Source: Pirellulaceae bacterium | Lineage (GTDB): Bacteria; Planctomycetota; Planctomycetia; Pirellulales; Pirellulaceae | Direction of reading: 5' to 3' | DNA length: 64,000 nt | Assembly (NCBI GenBank): GCA_022448315.1 | Contig: JAKVCA010000017.1 | Location: 88,220-152,219 of the forward strand | Shown here: piece after piece, positions 8,922-16,009 of the stretch | Layout: every line of letters starts with the position of its first letter | Numbering within the stretch: the first letter of the stretch is position 1 | Translations under genes and position numbers: made by a program | The notes under the pieces: model-generated | Seen by the model: only the letters and a program-made list of their open reading frames with translations | What the model was told of the DNA's origin: nothing | Databases searched by the model: none

Positions 8922-10211
8922 GTGTGTCAAAGCAATCCAGTTGGAGAGTCCAGTTTGATTACCGCCCTGCTGTTCTTGATCACACTCGCCGTTTTCGCTG
9001 CGGTTCAAACGCTGATGGTTGTGCGATTCAAGCAACATCTGGGGGGACCTGCACGAGAAAAGGGGGAAGAAAAATGCCCAGATGTTGCCGTACTGCTGTG
9101 TGTCCGCGGAGCCGACCCCAGTCTTAGTGATTGCATCTCAGGGCTCGCCGGCCAAAGTTATCGCAACTGGCGGCTCATTATTGTGGCGGATGACCCTCAA
9201 GATCCTGCATGCGAAACCATCGAATCCAGCATGACGCCCACCTTGAGGGAACGTACCGAGTTTCATATCACTTCCGCTGACGATCGTCTGACTTCGTGTA
9301 GTTTGAAATGCAGTAATCTTCTTTCGGCCTTCAAGCGACTTTCTCTCAAGGAGGAGGTTGTTGCGTTTCTGGATGCAGATACTTGTCCTACAGAAAATTG
9401 GCTGGACCGACTGGTGGCTCCCCTGCAAGATGACCGGGTCGGGTGCGTGAGCGGGATTCGCTGGTACCAGCCGCAGGATGGGTGTTGGGGGGCTTGGGTC
9501 CGTTATGTTTGGAATGCTGCGGCGATTGTCCAGATGTGGTTTTACGGTATTCCTTGGGGTGGCTCATTGGCGATTCGACGGCGAATCGTCGAGCAGGCCA
9601 ATTTGCTTGACGTCTGGAGGGAGACGTTTTGTGAGGATACGCCCTTGCCTGACGTACTCAGGCGACTTGGGAGTCGAGTCGAAGTGGCTGCCGACCTTGT
9701 AGTTGTGAATCGAGAGTCTTGTGATTATCGCGGTTTGTCAGGATGGGTCGGACGCCAATTGTTGACAACAAGGTTGCACCACTGGAGTTGGGGACTTGTC
9801 CTCGGGCACGCGATATCTACGACGCTTGTTCTGGCTGCTGGGGCGTTGATCTTCGCAACAACGTTGATGAGTGGAGCTTGGAAGGTGTTGGGAGTGACGA
9901 TGTTTGGATTGGTGCTTTACCAGTGGTGGATGCTGGCACTCGTGAGGCTCATCGATTCAGTTGTGGCAACTAACGTGAATCGAACTTCGGGTAAATCGTC
10001 CCTTCAGCGGCCGGGGGCGATGCGTTTATGGATTGCGATTGGGCTATCGCAAATCACTTACGCGCGGGCAGCGTGGTTTGCTACCCTTAAGAAGACGGTG
10101 GTATGGCGGGGGATTGAGTATCAGATTGGACCGCGTCGTTCAATCCGTCGAGTAAATTACATGCCTTATACACAAGTCCGCACGGGTGAAACGCGTCAGT
10201 CCATTGAGTAG
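8922..10211 (+). CDS. Membrane glycosyltransferase family 2
   Basis: 429 residues from GTG 8922; TTG at 8955, just before the first membrane segment, is an alternative start. One N-terminal hydrophobic segment (about 12-35) is followed by a GT-A catalytic domain. It shows AVLLCVRGADPSL, the metal-binding DAD in FLDADTCPTENWLDRLV, GGSLAIRRR, the acidic ETFCEDTPL, and GRQLLTTRLHHW near the end of the catalytic part, which resembles the Q/RxxRW acceptor-site motif. Two or three C-terminal membrane segments follow (about 285-345). This layout resembles ceramide glucosyltransferase-like and HpnI-like enzymes that transfer sugars to membrane lipids. Donor and acceptor cannot be told. It is monocistronic. 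Confidence 0.8.
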   Translation: MCQSNPVGESSLITALLFLITLAVFAAVQTLMVVRFKQHLGGPAREKGEEKCPDVAVLLCVRGADPSLSDCISGLAGQSYRNWRLIIVADDPQDPACETIESSMTPTLRERTEFHITSADDRLTSCSLKCSNLLSAFKRLSLKEEVVAFLDADTCPTENWLDRLVAPLQDDRVGCVSGIRWYQPQDGCWGAWVRYVWNAAAIVQMWFYGIPWGGSLAIRRRIVEQANLLDVWRETFCEDTPLPDVLRRLGSRVEVAADLVVVNRESCDYRGLSGWVGRQLLTTRLHHWSWGLVLGHAISTTLVLAAGALIFATTLMSGAWKVLGVTMFGLVLYQWWMLALVRLIDSVVATNVNRTSGKSSLQRPGAMRLWIAIGLSQITYARAAWFATLKKTVVWRGIEYQIGPRRSIRRVNYMPYTQVRTGETRQSIE

Positions 10212-10333
10212 AAACGATACGGTCTGATGCGGCCCGACAGCGATTTTGCCATGGACCATCGTGGAAGAACTGAAGTGAAAACGGTCCACTGCGTTTCGCA
10301 TGTTTACCTGGACATTTTCAAAGGTGCTTTAAC

Positions 10334-11350
10334 GTGAAAAAGATAAGACAAGTTCCACTTGGGGGCGCGATTTTCGTTGCCACGATGTTGTTTCTTTTGC
10401 AAGGCCTCGTTGCAGGAAATGAGGATCAGGACTCGCCAAAATGGGCAATCGTGATTCATGGTGGTGCGGGAAGTACGCCGAAAGATTCTGACAGTCCGCG
10501 AACAAGAGCAAAACGCGCCGCATTGAAGCAGGCCCTTGATGCTGGAGTTGAGTTGCTGGAAAAGGGTGGTTCAAGTCTGGATGCCGTCGAGGTGGTGATT
10601 CGCATTCTGGAGGATAATCCGTTCTTCAATGCGGGCAAGGGAGCCGTCAAAAATGCCCGGGGTCAGCACGAGCTTGATGCTTCGATCATGGATGGCAAAG
10701 ATCTATCCTGCGGGGCAGTTGCCGGCGTCACGACCGTGAAGAACCCAATCTCTCTGGCACGCAAGGTGATGACCGAGACTCGCCACGTGCTGCTTCAAGG
10801 TAAGGGGGCGGAAGCCTTTGCCGACCAGCAAGCCGTTGACCGCGTCGATAATCAAGATTTCTCTGTCTCTCAGTTTGATTCTAGAAAGTCTCCCAATTCG
10901 CTGCCGCCTCAGGGGGATCGGAGCTATAAGGGGACCGTCGGTTGTGTGGCACTTGACCAGCAGGGGCATCTCGCGGCTGGAACTTCGACCGGTGGTCTGT
11001 CGGGAAAAAAATTCGGAAGAGTTGGAGACTCTCCCATCATCGGTGCGGGGACCTATGCCAATGACGCAACATGCGGGGTGTCCTGTACCGGCACCGGAGA
11101 AGAATACATTCGCCATGCGGCCGCTTTCACGGTATCCGCCCTGATGGAATTCAAAGGTTTGCCTGTTGATCGTGCTGTCTCTCACGTGATGAGGCAGCGA
11201 CTCAAACCGGGAGATGGGGGGATGATCGCGATCTCAAAGCGGGGAGAAATCTGCGCGGACTACACCACGGGGGGCATGGCCTACGCTTTGGCCGATAGTC
11301 AGGGGCGATCGGAGGTGCACTGGGGGGATGTGGAAAGTGGCCTGAAATAA
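10334..11350 (+). CDS. Exported isoaspartyl peptidase/L-asparaginase, Ntn-hydrolase
   Basis: 338 residues from GTG 10334, with AAAGG nine bases upstream. A signal peptide (1-28) is followed by the plant-type asparaginase fold: AIVIHGGAG (38-46), GGSSLDAVE, NPFFNAGKGAV, ASIMDG, and Thr201 in KGTVGCVALD. Thr201 is the expected autocleavage site and N-terminal nucleophile of the beta subunit. The substrate-binding AAGTSTGGLSGKKFGRVGD and GAGTYA follow. The family cleaves isoaspartyl dipeptides and/or L-asparagine. The leader suggests a periplasmic role in peptide salvage. It converges with panB, with 14 bp between the stops, so the two are not cotranscribed. Confidence 0.92.
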   Translation: MKKIRQVPLGGAIFVATMLFLLQGLVAGNEDQDSPKWAIVIHGGAGSTPKDSDSPRTRAKRAALKQALDAGVELLEKGGSSLDAVEVVIRILEDNPFFNAGKGAVKNARGQHELDASIMDGKDLSCGAVAGVTTVKNPISLARKVMTETRHVLLQGKGAEAFADQQAVDRVDNQDFSVSQFDSRKSPNSLPPQGDRSYKGTVGCVALDQQGHLAAGTSTGGLSGKKFGRVGDSPIIGAGTYANDATCGVSCTGTGEEYIRHAAAFTVSALMEFKGLPVDRAVSHVMRQRLKPGDGGMIAISKRGEICADYTTGGMAYALADSQGRSEVHWGDVESGLK

Positions 11351-11364
11351 AGACCGCTCAGGAC

Positions 11365-12165
11365 TTATTCAGCAAACGTATGCTCGGGTCCGGGGAAACT
11401 GCCGTCTTGGACATCCCTGCAGTACGATTTAACCGCATCGCTAATCGTGCTTTCCAAGTTGGCATAGGTTTTTACAAATCGGGGTTTGCAATCGGTGGGT
11501 AGGCCGAGCATGTCGTTGATGACGAGAACTTGCCCGTCACAATCGGCTCCCGCTCCGATTCCAATTGTCGGAATTCGAATCTCTTCAGTGATCAACTTGG
11601 CGTATGTGGCCGGGATGCACTCAAGAACGATACCGAAGGCACCTGCCTGAGCAACTGCTTTGGCATCGTTAAGTAACACCTCTTCGTCCCTTTGGACTTT
11701 GAAGCCGCCCATGGTGTGAACGCTTTGTGGTCGTAGTCCCACATGTCCCATGACGGGGATGCCCGCATTGACCAAGGCAGAAATGACCTCCGCCTGATCT
11801 GCTCCGCCTTCAAGCTTAACGGCTTGTGCCTCCGTTTCCTTCAATATGCGAGCCGCATGTTCTACGGTCGCATGGATCCCAAGGTGATTGGTTGGGAAGG
11901 GAAGGTCAACGATGACAAGGGCACGCTCGACTGCTCGACTGACCATGCGACCATGGTAGATCATTTCGTCCAATGTTACGGGCAATGTGGTCGCCTGACC
12001 TTGAATCACCATCGCCAATGTGTCGCCGACGAGGATGGAGTCAACTCCCGCCTCATCCAGCATCTTCGCGGTCGGAAAGTCATACGCGGTCAGCATCGAA
12101 ATTTTTCGACCCTGCAGCTTCATCGCGGTAAACCGAGGAACCGTGATTCGTTGATTTTCTTTCAT
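11365..12165 (-). CDS. panB: 3-methyl-2-oxobutanoate hydroxymethyltransferase
   Basis: 266 residues, the normal PanB length. It transfers a hydroxymethyl group from 5,10-methylene-tetrahydrofolate to alpha-ketoisovalerate to make ketopantoate, the first committed step of pantothenate/CoA synthesis, in the cytosol. Family marks: KISMLTAYDFPTAKMLDEAG, SILVGDTLAM (metal-binding Asp), LPVTLDEMIYH, VKLEGG, MGHVGLRPQSVH, FGIVLECIP (catalytic Glu region) and IGIGAGADCDGQVLV. It follows the bactofilin-like gene in the same direction after a 125-bp gap. No panC or panD is nearby. Confidence 0.96.
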   Translation of the reverse strand: MKENQRITVPRFTAMKLQGRKISMLTAYDFPTAKMLDEAGVDSILVGDTLAMVIQGQATTLPVTLDEMIYHGRMVSRAVERALVIVDLPFPTNHLGIHATVEHAARILKETEAQAVKLEGGADQAEVISALVNAGIPVMGHVGLRPQSVHTMGGFKVQRDEEVLLNDAKAVAQAGAFGIVLECIPATYAKLITEEIRIPTIGIGAGADCDGQVLVINDMLGLPTDCKPRFVKTYANLESTISDAVKSYCRDVQDGSFPGPEHTFAE

Positions 12166-12290
12166 TTGCTCTTACAGGGGCGACTGAAGGATCGAGGCAA
12201 GGCAACCGAAGGTCTGTTATTCTGCCTTTCATTGTCGCGCTAACAACGGGTTTGCCAAGTCGCCTCTCGGAAATGGTCTGGCCATGCGGA

Positions 12291-13604
12291 TCAGGTGATG
12301 CGGTTTTTCGGTGAGCGTGTGGTGGGTCGGTAACGTCCTGCGGGCGGGGGTTCCGATTCCGCCCTGATAAGATAAGCTCCGCTGCCAAAACTGGCGATCA
12401 CCAGCCATACAATAAACCCGTATTGAGGGATCGCAGCGACGGCGGCAACTCCCGCGGTGCCTGCAATGACGGGCAGGAGGAAGGCCTCCCGCCCAAATCC
12501 GGGCAGCCAGCTCAAGATGGTACGGCAGAACCATACCCCAGTGAGAACCGGACTGAGGATGAGGCCCAGGAGCGTTCCACCACCCCAAAAAGTAATCACG
12601 GCGACGAATCCGATGAAGCATACAAGAGGCATTACATCCCAGAGTTCAATGAATGAAAGGCCGATGGATAAAGCCACGGTGGCTGCGATGGCCAACGCGC
12701 CTCCTGCCATGACCAAAAGCCAGTAACATGGGCCGAGCAAGACTGCAGGAATGGGAAGGCGATGGAGATTGTTGAGATATTGCTTCGTTCGGCCTGGCAG
12801 GACGATACGGAACCCGAATCCAACGAGCAAGAGCTGTCCCCAAATGAGCAGCGTCTGATGCAAGTACGCCTCGCCAGGACTTTTAGAAGTTGGGCCCGCC
12901 GAACCCCAGGGAATGATCGTGGTCTCTCCTGCCACCTGAAGGTTGGTTGGTAAAGTCGGCTCAGACTCGGTTTGGATCATCAGGTCCCCGCCAAAATTCG
13001 TATTTTCGCCGATCGTTAGCCCCGTCTCTGAATCCGTACCTGTGAGCCCACTGACCGACGCGATGGCCAATGAGACGTCGGATTCAAACCTGCCTACCAG
13101 CTTCACGTCATCTCCGGCCAAACGGGCTTCCTGAACCACGTCGCCCTGCAGGTCTAATGAACGCGCCGCCACATTCAATGAGCCCGTGATCTGTGTCTGT
13201 GGCTCAGTCGAGACGGAATTGCCGAGGGCAAATAAGTCTCTCGCCAAGGATGCGTTTTCGAGTAGGGAAATTGAGTCACCTGCCCACCTCACGGTCCCTT
13301 GCATCGTTCCGGAGACTTGGGTCGTTCTGGCCAAGAGGTACGTTGACCCACCAATTTCTCCAGAGATTCTGACTTCATTGGCAATAATGAATAGGTCACC
13401 TTCGACTTTCCCTGAGATGGTTGCAACGCCTGCGGTGATGAAGAGGTCCGTCGTAACCACTTCGTCTGCAGCGATTTCAATCGTTTCGGCTTGGAGTGAC
13501 TCGGCGGCCACTGTGCTGTCACAAAGAGGGTTCAACAGGATGAAGCTTGTCACGCTCCACAAGGCCATCAAAACGATCGGCTTCAGTTGGGGAGAATGGT
13601 GCAT
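12291..13604 (-). CDS. Secreted bactofilin-like beta-helix protein with C-terminal membrane region
   Basis: 437 residues. A signal peptide (about 1-34) is followed by about 190 residues of regularly spaced short hydrophobic repeats (ITAGVATISGKVEGDLFII, VRISGEIGGSTYLL, TQVSGTMQGTV, QITGSLNVAARSLDL). This is the pattern of bactofilin-type right-handed beta helices. From about residue 255 to 420 there are four or five transmembrane segments, rich in Gly and Ala, and then a short basic tail with GRYRPTTRSPKNR. Classical bactofilins are small cytosolic filament proteins. Here the leader and orientation would place the beta-helix outside the cytoplasm, joined to a membrane anchor, so filament formation cannot be assumed. 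Confidence 0.65.
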   Translation of the reverse strand: MHHSPQLKPIVLMALWSVTSFILLNPLCDSTVAAESLQAETIEIAADEVVTTDLFITAGVATISGKVEGDLFIIANEVRISGEIGGSTYLLARTTQVSGTMQGTVRWAGDSISLLENASLARDLFALGNSVSTEPQTQITGSLNVAARSLDLQGDVVQEARLAGDDVKLVGRFESDVSLAIASVSGLTGTDSETGLTIGENTNFGGDLMIQTESEPTLPTNLQVAGETTIIPWGSAGPTSKSPGEAYLHQTLLIWGQLLLVGFGFRIVLPGRTKQYLNNLHRLPIPAVLLGPCYWLLVMAGGALAIAATVALSIGLSFIELWDVMPLVCFIGFVAVITFWGGGTLLGLILSPVLTGVWFCRTILSWLPGFGREAFLLPVIAGTAGVAAVAAIPQYGFIVWLVIASFGSGAYLIRAESEPPPAGRYRPTTRSPKNRIT

Positions 13605-13699
13605 GGAGTGTAGGACCTCAAATGCAAAGGGTCAGGGGTGTGTTTGGGGAGTCGCAACTTGGGGAGGCTTCACTCGTTGTCGAGTTGCCTTCTCGAAGG

Positions 13700-14710
13700 T
13701 CAGTCCTGCGGTGCGAGCGAGCAGATTCTTAACTTTTTATCGTAGTGGGACGTCGCGATTCTCAGTCCATCGAGATGCAGGTCCATGTCTCTTGCGAGAT
13801 GGGGTAACTTTAGTCGGTGGATGTCTTTCTCCGATTCCATATCCCAAAAAAGGAGGTAACCTCCGCTGCTACCACCACTGGCCGCGAACAAAAATCCAGC
13901 CGTGTGATAGAGACATCGCCAGATGCCCCCTTTAAGATCTGGAGCGATCAGACTTTTGGTGACCTCTTGGCTTTCCCAATCGAATAAAACGATGAGGGGA
14001 TCGTGAACAGAGCCGAGCGGATTTGAAGCGTTGTGAAGACCGCCGCAGGCAAGCTGTTTCTGATCCTTGGAAATCGCGAGCGAACGCACCCCTCCAAAAT
14101 CGACCCGCTGGCCACCGTTGTAGGTATGCAACGCCTTTGCATCAAATGATCGAGTGACTTGATGATTGGGCCAGTCCCACTCATTCACCACACCTGCCAG
14201 ATCTCCGGTGAGCACGCAGTTTAGTGTCGGGTGAAAAGCGACGCTGTAGACGTTTTTTTCGTGGCCCGAGAGCGTGTGTAACAATTCGCCGCTACCGAGA
14301 TTCCAAATCTTCGCAAGGTTGTCATTTCCTCCCGTGACCAGCAGTTGCCCGTTGGGGCTGCTATGACAGGAGCGAATCCAGCCCTCGTGGGCATCGAGTT
14401 TTCTTGCCGGCTCAGTGGAGGTCGATGAAAGGTCCCACCACGCGAGTTGGCCATCAAACCCTCCGGTGATCAGCCATTTTCCATCCTTGGAAAACTCGAT
14501 GCCGCGGACCCAGCTGTCATGTGAGGTGTACTCCACCTTCTCCCCGGATTCGAGATCCCATCTCAAGACCTTGTTGTCCTGCGAAGTGGCAACGACATAT
14601 TGGCCCGTTGGATCAAATCGGCAGGCAATCAGAGGGCTGTCGTGAACAAATTCCTTGACGACCTTGACCTTTTTGGGATCCGCCGCGGCGGCGCTCATGG
14701 GAAGCTTCAT
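13700..14710 (-). CDS. WD40-repeat protein
   Basis: 336 residues with at least five clear WD40 blades. Examples are SPLIACRFDPTGQYVVATSQDNKVLRWDLESG, HDSWVRGIEFSKDGKWLITGGFDG..AWWDL, HEGWIRSCHSSPNGQLLVTGGNDNLAKIWNL and HEKNVYSVAFHP; weaker ones complete a probable seven-bladed propeller. There is no signal peptide, although the two upstream operon partners are exported. The ATG overlaps the DUF1501 stop as ATGA, so it is the third gene of a coupled operon DUF1549/DUF1553 - DUF1501 - WD40. WD40 propellers are interaction platforms; the partner is unknown. Confidence 0.9.
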   Translation of the reverse strand: MKLPMSAAAADPKKVKVVKEFVHDSPLIACRFDPTGQYVVATSQDNKVLRWDLESGEKVEYTSHDSWVRGIEFSKDGKWLITGGFDGQLAWWDLSSTSTEPARKLDAHEGWIRSCHSSPNGQLLVTGGNDNLAKIWNLGSGELLHTLSGHEKNVYSVAFHPTLNCVLTGDLAGVVNEWDWPNHQVTRSFDAKALHTYNGGQRVDFGGVRSLAISKDQKQLACGGLHNASNPLGSVHDPLIVLFDWESQEVTKSLIAPDLKGGIWRCLYHTAGFLFAASGGSSGGYLLFWDMESEKDIHRLKLPHLARDMDLHLDGLRIATSHYDKKLRICSLAPQD

Positions 14711-15990
14711 GAGAGAAGGTCCTTGATCGGTTCCGATGCGGGATCGGCAATGGGCATGGGCCGACCATCGATATCAAAACTTTCGGTCGTATCGACACCG
14801 ACCGCTTGAAGGTAGGTGTGAAAAAGATGACCGTGGTCAACTTCGTTCTCGGAGACTTCAGTTCCCTGCGCGTTGGTTGCTCCCCAGACGGCTCCACTCT
14901 GGATGTTGGCACCCCCAAGGCAGACGGACCATGCTTTGCCCCAGTGATCTCGCCCAAAATACTGGTTGATGTTCGGAGTTCGACCAAACTCACTCAAGAC
15001 GACGATGAGTGTATTTTCCAGTAAGCCACTGGATGCCAAATCCGAAACCAGAGTCGCGAACGGTCCATCGAACTCACCGAGCTGTTCCAAGTGGAAATTG
15101 AAGTTCTCGTTGTGGGTGTCGTAATTCGAGTGGGTGACTTGAACGAACGTAATTCCACGCTCAAGTAGGCGGCGTGCAAGAAGGCAGTGGCGACCAAAGT
15201 CATGGCTTCCATAGCGATCCTGGTCCTTCTTCGATTCCTTGGTGACGTCGAACACTTCTCGCCGATGCATCAGATCCAAAGCCTGTTCATAGCTCGCCGT
15301 GTAGGCATCCGTCATTGCCGTTCGGCGTCGATTGGCGAAAAGGTCATTCATTCGACGACGCAACTCGTTACGGCGTTGGTCTGCCTCTTCGGAAAGGGAT
15401 TCAGGGCGTTGCGAGTTTTTGGGCGGATTACCATTTCCCAGAACCACGCTGGAGTACTTCGGTCCAAGGTAGGCGGAGTCATTGCCACGATTTCCGCCTC
15501 CACCCGGTGTGATCTGAATGTGGCCAGGAAGTGAGTTTTGGTTGTCCGATAAGGCTTTTGCCGCCACGGCACCGATTTTGGGGTAGGACACTCCTGGCAT
15601 TTGTGCGCGGCCGGTTTGCATCATGAACGAACCTTTGCCGTGGTCGTTTTCTTGGGTGTTGATGCTTCGCACCAAGGCAAGATGGTGCATTTGCTCAGCC
15701 GTTTTTGGCAATAACTCACTGATGTGGATACCAGGAACTGAGGTGGGAATGGCTCGAAAGGGGCCGCCGGTCGCCGTACTTGGTTTGGGGTCCCAGCTTT
15801 CCAGTTGGCTCAGACCACCTGCCATATTGAATACGAGCACATGTTTCTGTTTCCGCTTCAGTTGTTCTGCTGAAAGGGGGCGGGTCAGAACACCCAAGCC
15901 ACCCAGGGTTGCTCCCGAGGCGAGAGAACCCATGAATTTTCGGCGAGCTTGGAGGTGATCGAAAGAGCCGCAAGCATAGTCACATCGCAT
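14707..15990 (-). CDS. DUF1501 secreted protein
   Basis: 427 residues of the planctomycete-rich DUF1501 family, which belongs to the alkaline phosphatase/sulfatase superfamily. ARRKFMGSLASGATLGGLG (about 16-34) is a Tat-like leader whose twin Arg is followed by a hydrophobic stretch. Family marks: VLVFNMAGGLSQLESWDPKP, PGIHISELLPKTAEQM, DHGKGSFMMQTGR, QVTHSNYDTHNENFN, VVLSEFGRTP and a DHWGKAWSVCLGG segment. It starts 19 bp after the DUF1549/DUF1553 gene, the usual pairing in this phylum. The biochemical role of DUF1501 is not established; links to polysaccharide breakdown are suggested by gene context in the literature. Confidence 0.93.
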   Translation of the reverse strand: MRCDYACGSFDHLQARRKFMGSLASGATLGGLGVLTRPLSAEQLKRKQKHVLVFNMAGGLSQLESWDPKPSTATGGPFRAIPTSVPGIHISELLPKTAEQMHHLALVRSINTQENDHGKGSFMMQTGRAQMPGVSYPKIGAVAAKALSDNQNSLPGHIQITPGGGGNRGNDSAYLGPKYSSVVLGNGNPPKNSQRPESLSEEADQRRNELRRRMNDLFANRRRTAMTDAYTASYEQALDLMHRREVFDVTKESKKDQDRYGSHDFGRHCLLARRLLERGITFVQVTHSNYDTHNENFNFHLEQLGEFDGPFATLVSDLASSGLLENTLIVVLSEFGRTPNINQYFGRDHWGKAWSVCLGGANIQSGAVWGATNAQGTEVSENEVDHGHLFHTYLQAVGVDTTESFDIDGRPMPIADPASEPIKDLLS

Positions 15991-16009
15991 GGCTTATTTC
16001 CTTGCCTCA

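Noticed and set aside
13186-13935. 249-codon open frame on the plus strand
   Set aside because: It overlaps the 5' half of the bactofilin-like gene and part of the WD40 gene in antisense, with no recognisable domain.
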